Assembly: GCF_003966125.1 (NCBI RefSeq)
Contig: NZ_RXMA01000009.1
Coordinates: 124,001-188,000 of the forward strand
Origin: Azospirillum griseum
GTDB taxonomy: Bacteria > Pseudomonadota > Alphaproteobacteria > Azospirillales > Azospirillaceae
Reading direction: 5' to 3'
Length of the DNA: 64,000 nucleotides
A program made the translations under genes and the position numbers. Position 1 is the first letter of the stretch; each line of letters begins with the position of its first letter. Below the pieces are notes generated by a model. It did not search any database. It worked only from the letters and a program-made list of their open reading frames with translations, and had not been told where the DNA came from. Below, piece after piece: positions 26,415-34,857 of this stretch.

Positions 26415-26513
26415 ACCCCCGCGACCCGAGTTTGGGGAGGAAACGCCTGGAAAGGCGACGAAAAAACGATAATGCTGCGTCGCAGAAAATCCAGCCCCAG
26501 GGCTGGATTTTTC
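26415..26513 (+). ncRNA. Small RNA or attenuator candidate upstream of the TRAP gene
   Basis: This is the main content of the 433-bp stretch 26222-26654. Starting near 26415 there are CCCC/GGGG complementary runs, a small stem CGCCT-GGAA-AGGCG (about 26446-26459), an A-rich linker (ACGAAAAAACGATAATG), a short CTGCG/CGCAG palindrome and a strong U-tailed terminator (26486-26512). This layout is what an Hfq-type small RNA of about 100 nt looks like; it could equally be an attenuated leader of the downstream gene. An AT-rich promoter-like region lies at about 26375-26410. The start point is a guess. Confidence 0.4.
26486..26512 (+). terminator. Strong intrinsic terminator upstream of the TRAP gene
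   Basis: AAAATCCAGCC (26486-26496), a 4-nt CCAG loop and GGCTGGATTTT (26501-26511), plus one more T. The 11-bp stem with a U tail is a classical rho-independent terminator. No plus-strand gene lies upstream within 260 bp, so it ends either a small RNA or an aborted leader. The flanking A-run also lets it work on the minus strand. Confidence 0.8.
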
Positions 26514-26654
26514 GTTTGTGCGGATAGCGCTGCCCGGCGACGTTTGTTCGGGACTCTGACATTCCGAAAGCGGATGCATACGATGGTCGCCCGGAACGGT
26601 GGGCGCGCTATGATAGCGCCATCATTCACGACAGCTCCGGGAAGTCACACCATC

Positions 26655-27746
26655 ATGAAACGGCGCGCGTTCCTCACCACCGCCGGGGTTGGCCTGGCCG
26701 CCAGTACCGTGGCCGCTCCCGCCATCGCCCAGAGCCAGCCCGAGATCAAATGGCGTCTGGCCTCCAGCTACCCCAAAAGCCTGGACACCATTTATGGCGC
26801 GGTGGAGTTCATCGCCAAGCGGGTGGCCGCCGCCACCGACAACAAGTTCCAGATCCGCACCTTCGCCGCCGGTGAAATCGTCCCGGCCCTGCAGGTGCTC
26901 GACGCGGTGCAGAACGGTACGGTCGAATGCGGCCAGTCCGCCGCCTATTTCTACGTCGGCAAGGATCCGACCTTCTGCTTTGACACGGCGATGCCGTTCG
27001 GCCTGAACACCCGCCAGCACATCGCCTGGATGATGCACGGCGGCGGGCTGGAGCTGATGCGGGAGCAGTTCAAGGAGTACAACATCCACAACATCCCGGC
27101 GGGCAACACCGGCGCGCAGATGGGCGGCTGGTTCCGCAAGGAGATCAAGGGCGTCGAGGATCTGAAGGGTCTGAAGATGCGCATCGGCGGGCTGGCCGGT
27201 CAGGTGCTGACCCCGCTGGGGTTGGTTCCGCAGCAGTTGGGCGGTGCTGACATCTATCCGGCGCTGGAACGCGGGACCATCGATGCGGCGGAGTTCGTCG
27301 GCCCCTACGACGATGAAAAGCTTGGCTTCCACAAGGTCGCCAAGAACTACTATTACCCCGGCTGGTGGGAAGGGTCGGCGCAAATCCCGCTGCTGTTCAA
27401 TCTGCAAGCCTGGGAACAGCTTCCGGCCTCCTACCGCACCGTGCTGGAAATGGCCTGTTGGGAAGCCAACAGCTGGATGCTGGCGAAATACGACACCTTG
27501 AACGCGGCGGCGCTGAAGCGGCTGGTCGGCGGCGGGGCCACCCTGCGCGTGTTCCCGCGCGAGATGATGCAGGCCTGTGAAAAGGCGGCCTTCGACCTGT
27601 ACGACCAGATCGCCACCAGCAACCCGCGCTTCAAGAAGGTGTACGAGGCGTGGAAGCCCTTCCTGGAGGAAGAGCGGCTGTGGTTCCGCGTGGCCGAAAA
27701 CGGCTTTGACAGCTTCGTCTACAGCCAATCGTCCCAACGCCGTTGA
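26655..27746 (+). CDS. TRAP transporter solute-binding protein DctP family, orphan
   Basis: A 363-residue periplasmic binding protein. The N-terminus MKRRAFLTTAGVGLAAS ends at AIA-Q and contains RRAFL, a twin-arginine-like motif, so Tat export is likely. The body fits the DctP family that binds carboxylates, often the branch annotated for mannitol/chloroaromatic compounds, with KWRLASSYPKSLDTIYG, LGLVPQQLGGADIYPALERG and YYYPGWWEGS. No dctQ or dctM membrane gene follows, so it must use a distant partner. I start at the ATG at 26655; an in-frame ATG at 26610 would lengthen the leader and hide the Tat motif. Confidence 0.9.
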   Translation: MKRRAFLTTAGVGLAASTVAAPAIAQSQPEIKWRLASSYPKSLDTIYGAVEFIAKRVAAATDNKFQIRTFAAGEIVPALQVLDAVQNGTVECGQSAAYFYVGKDPTFCFDTAMPFGLNTRQHIAWMMHGGGLELMREQFKEYNIHNIPAGNTGAQMGGWFRKEIKGVEDLKGLKMRIGGLAGQVLTPLGLVPQQLGGADIYPALERGTIDAAEFVGPYDDEKLGFHKVAKNYYYPGWWEGSAQIPLLFNLQAWEQLPASYRTVLEMACWEANSWMLAKYDTLNAAALKRLVGGGATLRVFPREMMQACEKAAFDLYDQIATSNPRFKKVYEAWKPFLEEERLWFRVAENGFDSFVYSQSSQRR

Positions 27747-28053
27747 TCGGCGGAGTCGGCGAGTCTCTGGCGAGTCGCCGGGCGGGTGATGGGACGTGCG
27801 ACGGTATGTCGTCCGCACGGCCCATCATTGGCCTTCTCAATCGCCTGCGGATGGCGCAAACTGCTGTTCGGATTGTGGGCAAGGCCTTCGCAGGTGCACA
27901 ATAATTCGGCACAGTGTTGAAATGATCGCGACATAAGCATTCCTCTTGTCTATTTTCTTAAACGCGGCTACCGTCTGGGCCAGCAAGACGGACGCGATCC
28001 GGGCATGGCCGCGCAACGGCCACGGGGGTCGGCGTCCCCTCTGACGGGAGAGG
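27747..28053 (+). other. Gap with a 3' hairpin and the probable polyamine-operon promoter
   Basis: No gene is visible in this 307-bp stretch. A two-part hairpin at 27788-27826 (GATGGG/CCCATC outside, GTGCG/CGCAC inside) may end the TRAP transcript, without a U-run. The segment from about 27890 to 27965 is AT-richer and should hold the promoter of the potADBC operon, but I cannot pick a convincing -35/-10 pair. Confidence 0.4.
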
Positions 28054-29163
28054 ATGATGGACGGCGGGATGATGGCGACGACGCAGGCGTTGGTGCGGTT
28101 CGTCGGGGTGCAAAAAACCTACGACGGCGAACATTTGGTCGTGAAAAGCCTGGATCTCGACATCCGCAAGGGCGAGTTCCTGACCTTGCTCGGCCCCTCC
28201 GGGTCGGGCAAGACCACCACCTTGATGATGCTCGCCGGGTTCGAGGTTCCCACCCACGGTGAGATTTTCCTGGGCGACCGCCCGATCAAGAACATGCCGC
28301 CGCACAAGCGCGACATCGGCATGGTGTTCCAGAACTACGCCCTGTTCCCCCACCTGACCATCGAGGAAAACGTCGCGTTTCCGCTGACGGTGCGCGGCGT
28401 GAACAAGGCGGAGGTCAAGGAGCGCGTCACCGCCGCCCTGCAGATGATCAAGCTGGAGCATGTGGCCAACCGCCACCCCGGCCAATTGTCGGGCGGGCAG
28501 CAGCAGCGCGTGGCGCTGGCCCGCGCCCTGGTGTTCAAACCGGCGCTGGTCCTGATGGACGAGCCGCTGGGCGCGCTGGACAAGCGGCTGCGCGAGCACA
28601 TGCAGTTGGAAATCAAGCGCCTGCACGAAACGATGGGCATCACCGTCGTCTATGTCACGCACGACCAGGGCGAAGCGCTGACCATGTCCGACCGCATCGC
28701 GGTCTTCAACGACGGCATCGTCCAGCAGATCGACCGCCCGGACGCGCTGTATGAGCGGCCGGTCAACAGCTTCGTCGCCAACTTCATCGGCGAAAGCAAC
28801 GTGTTGGCCGGGACCGTCGAAAATATCGAACAGGGCTTCTGCCGTGTGGCGCTGGCCGCCGGTGGGGCGGTGACGGCCACGGCGGTCAATGTTGGCGGTG
28901 TCGGGTCGCGCACCTCGCTGTCGGTGCGCCCGGAACGGGTGGCGCTGCTGACCGGGGAGGGCGACGCGTCGCTCAACCGCCTGCCCGCCACGCTGAAGGA
29001 TCTGATCTACCTGGGGGATCACACGCTGGCGGTGCTGGCCACCCCCGGCAACAACGAATTCATGGTCAAGCTGCCCGCCGGTGCCCATGCCGGGCTGACG
29101 CAGGGGCAGGCCGTGACCATCGCCTTCCGCCCCGAAGATTGCCGGGCGCTGGATCCGGTCTGA
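28054..29163 (+). CDS. potA: Polyamine-type ABC transporter ATPase
   Basis: A 369-residue ATPase of the PotA/PotG group. Walker A GPSGSGKT (47-54), [13 protein letters not shown], signature [13 protein letters not shown], Walker [13 protein letters not shown] and H-loop [16 protein letters not shown] are followed by a C-terminal TOBE domain (about 285-369). GGGAGAGG lies directly before the ATG at 28054; three further in-frame ATGs within 18 bp are possible starts. It begins a four-gene A-D-B-C operon. Substrate (putrescine, spermidine or a related amine) is inferred from family and from the gabD/gabT genes downstream. Confidence 0.92.
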   Translation: MMDGGMMATTQALVRFVGVQKTYDGEHLVVKSLDLDIRKGEFLTLLGPSGSGKTTTLMMLAGFEVPTHGEIFLGDRPIKNMPPHKRDIGMVFQNYALFPHLTIEENVAFPLTVRGVNKAEVKERVTAALQMIKLEHVANRHPGQLSGGQQQRVALARALVFKPALVLMDEPLGALDKRLREHMQLEIKRLHETMGITVVYVTHDQGEALTMSDRIAVFNDGIVQQIDRPDALYERPVNSFVANFIGESNVLAGTVENIEQGFCRVALAAGGAVTATAVNVGGVGSRTSLSVRPERVALLTGEGDASLNRLPATLKDLIYLGDHTLAVLATPGNNEFMVKLPAGAHAGLTQGQAVTIAFRPEDCRALDPV

Positions 29164-29247
29164 ACCGGCGGGGCGTCGGTGGACGCCCTGCGGCTTTGGC
29201 CCGGTCTTTCTCGAAGAACAACGACCACAAGACATAGGACGGGGATC

Positions 29248-30294
29248 ATGTCGAAGTTTAAGCTGGCTCTTGGTTTCGCCGCGACCTTCACCGCCGTCAC
29301 CGCCCTGGCGTCGGTCGCCAGCGCGCGCGACCTGACCGTCGTGTCGTGGGGCGGGGCGTATCAGGACGTTCAGAAAAAGGTCTATTTCGAGCCGTTCAAG
29401 GCGACCGGCACCGCGATGAACGATGAATCGTGGGACGGCGGCGTCGGCGTTCTGCGCGCCAAGGTGCAGGGCGGGGCGTCCACCTGGGACGTGGTCCAGG
29501 TCGAAAGCGATGAACTCGCCCTGGGTTGCGACGAAGGTCTGTTCGAAAAGATCAACTATTCGAAGATCGGCGGCGAGGAAGCCTATCTGCCCGCCACCGT
29601 CAACGCCTGCGGCGTCGGCGCCATCGTCTATGACTTCGTCCTGGGCTATGACAAGGACAAGCTGAAGGACGCGCCGAAGGGCTGGGCCGACTTCTTCGAC
29701 ACCAAGAAGTATCCGGGCAAGCGTGCCCTGCGCCAGGGTGCCAAGACCACGCTGGAAATCGCCCTGATGGCCGACGGTGTGGCCCCGGCGGATGTCTACA
29801 AGGTGCTCGCGACCGAAGCCGGCATCGACCGCGCCTTCAAGAAGCTCGACACCATCAAGGGCGATTTGGTGTGGTGGAAGGCGGGCGCGCAGCCGCCGCA
29901 GCTGCTGGCCTCCGGCGAAGTCGTCATGACCTCGGTCTACAACGGCCGCATCGACGCCGCCAACAAGAAGGAAAAGAAGAACTTCGGCATGGTGTGGAAC
30001 GGCGCGCTGTTCACCATCGACAGCTGGGTCATCCTGAAGGGCAGCCCGAACGTCGAAGCCGCGCACAAGTTCCTGAACTTCGTCGGCAAGGCCGAGACTC
30101 AGGCCAAGCTGTCGGAAGGCATCGCCTACGGCACCTCGAACAAGAACGCGCCGTCCAAGCTGTCTCCGGCGATCCTGGCCGATCTGCCGACCTCTCCGGC
30201 CAACCTGAAGAACGCCGCCGAAATCGACGTGAACTTCTGGCTGGAAAACATCGACCGTCTGACCGAACGCTTCAACAAGTGGGCGGCCAAGTAA
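29248..30294 (+). CDS. Polyamine-type ABC transporter binding protein
   Basis: A 348-residue family-1 (PotD/PotF-like) periplasmic protein with a Sec signal peptide (MSKFKLALGFAATFTAVTAL, cleavage near ASA-RDL). LTVVSWGGAYQDVQKKVYFE at the mature N-terminus, GVGAIVYDF, DFFDTKKYPGKRALR and WNGALFTIDSWVILKG fit the family. It follows the ATPase by 84 bp. A 14-bp perfect hairpin after its stop (30328-30372) probably stabilises this part of the transcript, so that binding protein is made in excess of permease. Confidence 0.9.
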   Translation: MSKFKLALGFAATFTAVTALASVASARDLTVVSWGGAYQDVQKKVYFEPFKATGTAMNDESWDGGVGVLRAKVQGGASTWDVVQVESDELALGCDEGLFEKINYSKIGGEEAYLPATVNACGVGAIVYDFVLGYDKDKLKDAPKGWADFFDTKKYPGKRALRQGAKTTLEIALMADGVAPADVYKVLATEAGIDRAFKKLDTIKGDLVWWKAGAQPPQLLASGEVVMTSVYNGRIDAANKKEKKNFGMVWNGALFTIDSWVILKGSPNVEAAHKFLNFVGKAETQAKLSEGIAYGTSNKNAPSKLSPAILADLPTSPANLKNAAEIDVNFWLENIDRLTERFNKWAAK

Positions 30295-30327
30295 CGGTCT
30301 GACCAAGCCGCGTTTTGCGGTGTTGGG

Positions 30328-30372
30328 CCGGTGTCGGCGGGGCTTCGCGTGGTTGCGTCCCGCCGACACCGG
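30328..30372 (+). promoter_or_regulatory. Perfect 14-bp hairpin after the binding-protein gene
   Basis: CCGGTGTCGGCGGG (30328-30341) and CCCGCCGACACCGG (30359-30372) form a perfect 14-bp stem with a 17-nt loop. It lies between the binding-protein and permease genes. No U-run follows, so mRNA stabilisation or partial attenuation is likelier than termination. Confidence 0.65.
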
Positions 30373-30487
30373 TCTACCGTCCCCGTTCGCTCACGCTTTG
30401 CCGCCATCGCCGCGCCCGCAAAGCCGGGGCCATCGCTGCGCCCCGTTTTCGCATGCGTGACGGACCCTTTCCTACAGGACATCGCCG

Positions 30488-31738
30488 ATGACAGCCGCAT
30501 TCGCTGACGGTGCCGAAATGCCGTTGAAGCGCCGATTGAGGCGGGCCGAACGCGCCCGGCAGTTGCGCGCGCTGGGCCTCGTGCTGCCGCTTTTCCTTTT
30601 CCTGGTCTTCACCTTCGTCATCCCCATCGGCGGCATGATCTGGCGCTCGGTGGAGGATTGGGAGGTCCCGCAGGTGCTGCCCCACACGGTGGCCGCGCTG
30701 GCCGATTGGAACGGCCAGGATCTGCCCAGCGAAACCGCCTTTGCCGCGCTGGCCGGTGATCTCCAGGCGGCGCGCGCCGCCGGGACGGTGGCGGTGGCGG
30801 GCAAGCGGTTGAACTACATCATCAACGGCTACCGCACGATCCTGACCTCCACCGCGCGGAACCTGAAGACCGCGCCGGAACCGGGCACGGCCAAGGCCAC
30901 CCTGATCGGCTTGAACCCGGCCTGGGGCGACCGCGCCACCTGGGCGGCGATCAAGCGCGCCAGCGGCCCCGTGACCGATTATTACCTGTTGGGCGCGGTC
31001 GATCTGACGCGCGACGTCAACGGGTCCATCGTCGCCACCCCGCCCGATCAGGCGATCTACCGCGATGTGTTCGGCCGGACCTTCTCCATCGGCTTCGGCG
31101 TCACCGCGCTGTGTCTGGTGCTGGGCTTTCCGGTGGCCTATCTGCTGGCCAATCTGCCGGTCGCCCAATCCAACCTGCTGATGATCTTCGTGCTGCTGCC
31201 CTTCTGGACCTCGCTTTTGGTGCGGACCTGCGCCTGGATCGTGATCCTCCAGGGTGAGGGCATCGTGAACGGCGCCTTGCAGTGGATGGGCGTGATCGAC
31301 GAACCGCTGCGGCTGATCTACAACCGCTTCGGCGTCTACATGGCGATGACCCATGTGCTGCTGCCCTTCATGATCCTGCCGCTCTACAGCGTCATGCGCT
31401 CGATCTCCCCGGCCTACATGCGGGCGGCGGCGTCGCTGGGCGCGCCACCGGCCACGGCCTTCCTGCGCATTTATCTGCCGCAGACCATTCCGGGGATCGG
31501 GGCCGGGTGCCTGTTGGTCTTCATTCTGGCGATTGGTTATTACATCACCCCGGCGCTGGTCGGCGGGGCGGGCGATCAGATGATTTCGGCCTTCATCGCC
31601 TTTTACACCACGGAAACCGTCAATTGGGGCCTGGCCTCGGCGTTGGGGGCGGTGCTGCTGCTGTCCACGCTGCTGCTGGCGCTGGTCTATGGCAAGCTGG
31701 CGCTGGGCCGCCAGACGACCGGAGGTCTGAAGAATTGA
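30488..31738 (+). CDS. potB: Polyamine-type ABC transporter permease PotB-like
   Basis: A 416-residue permease, longer than E. coli PotB (about 285). The extra length is a roughly 130-residue periplasmic insertion after the first membrane segment (about 55-185; it includes RLNYIINGYRTILTSTARNL). The membrane core from about 200 has SIGFGVTALCLVLGFPVAYLL, then LLPFWTSLLVRTCAWIVIL and the coupling loop YMRAAASLGAPPATAFLRIY. Such insertions occur in PotB-type permeases of many proteobacteria. It overlaps the next permease by 4 bp. Confidence 0.92.
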   Translation: MTAAFADGAEMPLKRRLRRAERARQLRALGLVLPLFLFLVFTFVIPIGGMIWRSVEDWEVPQVLPHTVAALADWNGQDLPSETAFAALAGDLQAARAAGTVAVAGKRLNYIINGYRTILTSTARNLKTAPEPGTAKATLIGLNPAWGDRATWAAIKRASGPVTDYYLLGAVDLTRDVNGSIVATPPDQAIYRDVFGRTFSIGFGVTALCLVLGFPVAYLLANLPVAQSNLLMIFVLLPFWTSLLVRTCAWIVILQGEGIVNGALQWMGVIDEPLRLIYNRFGVYMAMTHVLLPFMILPLYSVMRSISPAYMRAAASLGAPPATAFLRIYLPQTIPGIGAGCLLVFILAIGYYITPALVGGAGDQMISAFIAFYTTETVNWGLASALGAVLLLSTLLLALVYGKLALGRQTTGGLKN

Positions 31739-32565
31739 GCGCGAATCACTCCCCGCAAACCGCCAGCCAGCGCTTTGCCTGGATGGCGACGGTCGTCGCG
31801 GCGACCCTGGTGTTCGTCTTCCTGATGGCCCCGATCCTGGCGATCGTGCCGCTGTCCTTCAGCTCCGGGGCCTATCTGACCTACCCGCTGCCCGGCTTCT
31901 CGCTGCGCTGGTACGAGGATTTCCTCAACTCCCCGCGCTGGATGCTGTCGCTGAAGAACAGTGCGATCATCGGCGTGGCCTCGGCCCTGCTGTCGATGGC
32001 GCTGGGCACGCTGGCCTCGCTGGGGCTGGCGGCGTGGAAGAGCAAATGGAAACCGCTGGTGCTGGCGCTGGTGCTGTCGCCGATGGTGGTTCCGGTCGTC
32101 ATCACGGCGGTGGGCGTCTATTTCTTCTTCGCGCCGCTGGGGCTGACCGGCAATTTCCTCGGCCTCATCCTGGTGCACACCGCGCTCGCCACGCCCTTTG
32201 TCGTCATCACCGTGTCGGCGACCCTGCAGGGCTTTGACATGACGCTGGCGCGCGCCGCCGCCTCGCTGGGCGCGCCGCCGCTGATGACCTTCCGCCGGGT
32301 GATCCTGCCCCTGATCCTGCCGGGTCTGGCCTCGGGCGCGCTGTTCGCCTTCGCCACCAGCTTTGACGAGGTGGTGACGGTGCTGTTCCTGGCCGGGCCG
32401 GAGCAACGCACCCTGCCGCGCGAAATGTTCAGCGGCATCCGCGAGAACATCAGCCCGACCATCACCGCCGTGGCGGTGGTGCTGACGGTGATCTCCGTCG
32501 GCCTGCTGACGATGATCGAGTTGCTGCGCCGCCGCAACGAGCGCCTGAAAGGGAACGTGGCCTGA
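31735..32565 (+). CDS. potC: Polyamine-type ABC transporter permease PotC-like
   Basis: A 276-residue permease with six hydrophobic segments and the coupling loop LARAAASLGAPPLMTFRRVI; ATSFDEVVTVLFLAGP is a PotC/YdcV hallmark. I start at the TTG at 31735, which overlaps the potB stop (TTGA) and has GGAGG 9 nt upstream; no in-frame ATG gives a full-length protein. This is translational coupling with a weak start. It ends the transporter operon, followed by a REP-like palindrome at 32583-32608. Confidence 0.92.
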   Translation: MSANHSPQTASQRFAWMATVVAATLVFVFLMAPILAIVPLSFSSGAYLTYPLPGFSLRWYEDFLNSPRWMLSLKNSAIIGVASALLSMALGTLASLGLAAWKSKWKPLVLALVLSPMVVPVVITAVGVYFFFAPLGLTGNFLGLILVHTALATPFVVITVSATLQGFDMTLARAAASLGAPPLMTFRRVILPLILPGLASGALFAFATSFDEVVTVLFLAGPEQRTLPREMFSGIRENISPTITAVAVVLTVISVGLLTMIELLRRRNERLKGNVA

Positions 32566-32582
32566 GCGCAAACGGTGAACCA

Positions 32583-32608
32583 CCTTCCCCGCCCGGCGCG
32601 GGGGAGGG
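32583..32608. repeat. Intergenic GC palindrome, copy 2
   Basis: CCTTCCCCG and CGGGGGAGGG arms lie between the convergent potC and the PuuR-like gene. It is related to copies at 8307, 36166 and 37477. It may also act as a two-way terminator here. Confidence 0.45.
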
Positions 32609-32611
32609 CGG

Positions 32612-33178
32612 TTACAGATAGGGCGGGGTGCAGGCGCTGATGAGTTCGCAATCCTCATCGCCGATGTTGCGGAAGCGGTGGGGAATGCGGCTGTCGAAGA
32701 GATAGGCGTCGCCGGGGCCAAGGAGCTGTTTGCGGTCGCCGACCGTCAGTTCGATCTGACCCTTCACGACGATGCCACCCTCTTCGGACTCGTGCTGCAG
32801 CATCGTCCGGCCGGTGTCGGCCCCGGGGGCGTAGCGTTCGTGCAGGATTTGCAGGTTGCGCCCGCGCAGATCGCCCACCTGCCGGAACGAGACCTGACCG
32901 ACCGCGCCCTTCAGCTCGTCGGCCAGTTCGATCAGTTCGGTGTTCTTGAAAAAGATCTGTTCGGGCGGGGGCAGATCGTCGGAGGAGAAGAATTCGGCCA
33001 GGGACATCGGGATGCCCTGCAACACCTTGCGCAGGGAGGACACCGACGGGCTGCTGCGGTTCTGTTCGATCAGCGAGATGGTTCCGTTGGTCACACCGGC
33101 CCGTTGCGCCAGCGCCCGTTGCGACAGGCCATGCTGTTCGCGAATTTGCTTCAACCGTGTGCCAACGTCGAAATCCAT
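32612..33178 (-). CDS. XRE-cupin regulator, PuuR-like
   Basis: A 188-residue repressor-type protein: Cro/CI HTH at about 7-62 (LKQIREQHGLSQRALAQRAG, then TNGTISLIEQNRSSPSVSSL) and a C-terminal cupin_2 domain (about 110-185; GGIVVKGQIELTVGDRKQLL and PHRFRNIGDEDCELI). This architecture is that of PuuR, which represses putrescine catabolism in E. coli. It sits between the polyamine transporter and gabD/gabT and is divergent from gabD, so regulation of both is likely. The start is the ATG at 33178; a GTG lies one codon earlier. Confidence 0.9.
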   Translation of the reverse strand: MDFDVGTRLKQIREQHGLSQRALAQRAGVTNGTISLIEQNRSSPSVSSLRKVLQGIPMSLAEFFSSDDLPPPEQIFFKNTELIELADELKGAVGQVSFRQVGDLRGRNLQILHERYAPGADTGRTMLQHESEEGGIVVKGQIELTVGDRKQLLGPGDAYLFDSRIPHRFRNIGDEDCELISACTPPYL

Positions 33179-33250
33179 CACCCGACTCCTGAAACCTCAA
33201 CTCCAGGCAATACCCGATTCCAGCAATCCCGTCATCAAAATATGGACAGC

Positions 33251-33278
33251 TAAACAGGGGTTGTTTAATTTATTAAAC
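33251..33278. promoter_or_regulatory. Palindromic operator between the PuuR-like gene and gabD
   Basis: GTTTAAT-TT-ATTAAAC (33263-33278) is a perfect 16-bp palindrome, preceded by a further TAAAC half-site at 33251-33255. It lies 92 bp upstream of gabD in an AT-rich pocket of the 192-bp divergent region. The adjacent XRE-cupin protein is the natural ligand. Confidence 0.55.
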
Positions 33279-33370
33279 ATGGTAGGGTTTCTTTCGTGAT
33301 CCCAACGGTCGGTGCCCCCAAGCGGGCGGGCCGCATTGTCACCACACTTTCAATCCAGGGCGGATCGAAC

Positions 33371-34831
33371 ATGCTGTCGCTGAACGACCAGAGCCTTCTT
33401 CAGTCCAAGGGCTATGTGAACGGCGCGTGGCGCGCCGCCGACTCCGGCAAGAGCTTCCCCGTCACCAACCCGGCGACCGGCGCGGTGATCGTCGAGGTGG
33501 CCGATCTGGGGGCCGCCGAAACGCGCGAGGCCATCGCCGCCGCCGACGCCGCCCTGCCGGGCTGGCGCGCCAAGACCGCCAAGGAGCGCGCGGCGATCCT
33601 GCGCCGCTGGTACGACCTGATCCTCGCCAATCAAGAGGATCTGGCCCGGCTGATGACCGCCGAACAGGGCAAGCCGCTGACCGAATCGCGCGGCGAGGTC
33701 GCCTATGGCGCGTCCTTCATCGAATGGTTCGCCGAAGAGGGCAAGCGCGCCTATGGCGACGTCATCCCGACCTTTGCCAGCAACAAGCGCATCGTGGTTC
33801 TGAAGGAGCCGATCGGTGTCGTTGCGGCGATCACCCCGTGGAATTTCCCGATCGCCATGATCACCCGCAAATGCGCCCCGGCGCTGGCGGCGGGCTGCAC
33901 CGTGGTGGTGAAACCGGCGGAAGACACGCCGCTGTCGGCCCTGGCGCTGGCCGAACTGGCGCAGCGCGCCGGGGTTCCCGCCGGTGTGTTCAACATCGTC
34001 ATGGGATCCAACCCGGCGGCCATCGGTGGCGAGCTGACCGCCAGCCCCATCGTGCGCAAGGTCAGCTTCACCGGCTCGACCGAGGTCGGCAAGCTGCTGA
34101 TGCGGCAGGCCGCCAGCACGGTCAAGAAGGTGTCGCTGGAGCTGGGCGGCAACGCCCCCTTCATCGTGTTCGACGACGCCGATTTGGACGAGGCGGTCAA
34201 GGGCGCGATGGCCTCCAAATACCGCAACGCCGGGCAAACCTGCGTCTGTGCGAACCGCCTGCTGGTCCAGGCCGGTGTCTATGACGCCTTCGCCGCCAAG
34301 CTGGCCGAGGCGGTGAGCCAATTGCAGGTTGGCAACGGGGCCGACGCCGGTGTCACCCAGGGGCCGCTCATCAACGACGACGCCATCGCCAAGGTGGAAG
34401 AGCTGATGGGCGACGCGGTGGAGAAGGGGGCCAAGGTCGCGTTGGGCGGCAAGCGCCACGCGCTGGGCGGCACCTTCTTCGAACCGACGATCCTGACCGG
34501 CGTCACCAGCGCGATGCGCGTCGCCCGCGAGGAGATCTTCGGCCCGGTCGCCCCGCTCTTCCGCTTTGAAACGGAAGAGGACGCCATCCGCATGGCCAAC
34601 GACACCGAATTCGGTCTGGCCGCCTATTTCTACAGCCGCGACATCGGCCGCGTCTGGCGCGTGGCGGAAAAGCTGGAATACGGCATGGTCGGCATCAACG
34701 AAGGCATCATTTCGACCGAAGTCGCCCCCTTCGGCGGTGTGAAGGAATCCGGCATCGGCCGCGAAGGCTCCAAATACGGCCTGGATGACTTCATGGAAGT
34801 CAAATACCTGTGCGTCGGCCTCGGCGCGTGA
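33371..34831 (+). CDS. gabD: Succinate-semialdehyde dehydrogenase
   Basis: Oxidises succinate semialdehyde to succinate with NAD(P)+. The 486-residue aldehyde dehydrogenase has catalytic Cys291 in NAGQTCVCANR, general base Glu257 in SLELGGNAPF, and ITPWNFPIAMITRK and FTGSTEVGKLLM for cofactor binding. GQTCVCAN is the GabD-type version. The ATG at 33371 is used. It is followed 26 bp later by gabT, and together they run GABA to succinate. Confidence 0.95.
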   Translation: MLSLNDQSLLQSKGYVNGAWRAADSGKSFPVTNPATGAVIVEVADLGAAETREAIAAADAALPGWRAKTAKERAAILRRWYDLILANQEDLARLMTAEQGKPLTESRGEVAYGASFIEWFAEEGKRAYGDVIPTFASNKRIVVLKEPIGVVAAITPWNFPIAMITRKCAPALAAGCTVVVKPAEDTPLSALALAELAQRAGVPAGVFNIVMGSNPAAIGGELTASPIVRKVSFTGSTEVGKLLMRQAASTVKKVSLELGGNAPFIVFDDADLDEAVKGAMASKYRNAGQTCVCANRLLVQAGVYDAFAAKLAEAVSQLQVGNGADAGVTQGPLINDDAIAKVEELMGDAVEKGAKVALGGKRHALGGTFFEPTILTGVTSAMRVAREEIFGPVAPLFRFETEEDAIRMANDTEFGLAAYFYSRDIGRVWRVAEKLEYGMVGINEGIISTEVAPFGGVKESGIGREGSKYGLDDFMEVKYLCVGLGA

Positions 34832-34857
34832 CGCTCCCAGCATCAAGGAACAGACAG

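Noticed and set aside
26395-26480. Possible known riboswitch (glycine, guanidine or c-di-GMP class)
   Set aside because: I compared the conserved cores from memory and none fits; only generic small stems are present.
26311-26629. Short minus-strand frames of 72-83 codons in the gap before the TRAP gene
   Set aside because: They overlap each other and the terminator, and lack ribosome sites.
27958-30369. 803-codon minus-strand frame opposite potA and the binding-protein gene
   Set aside because: Shadow of two well-identified genes; no ribosome site or recognisable motif.
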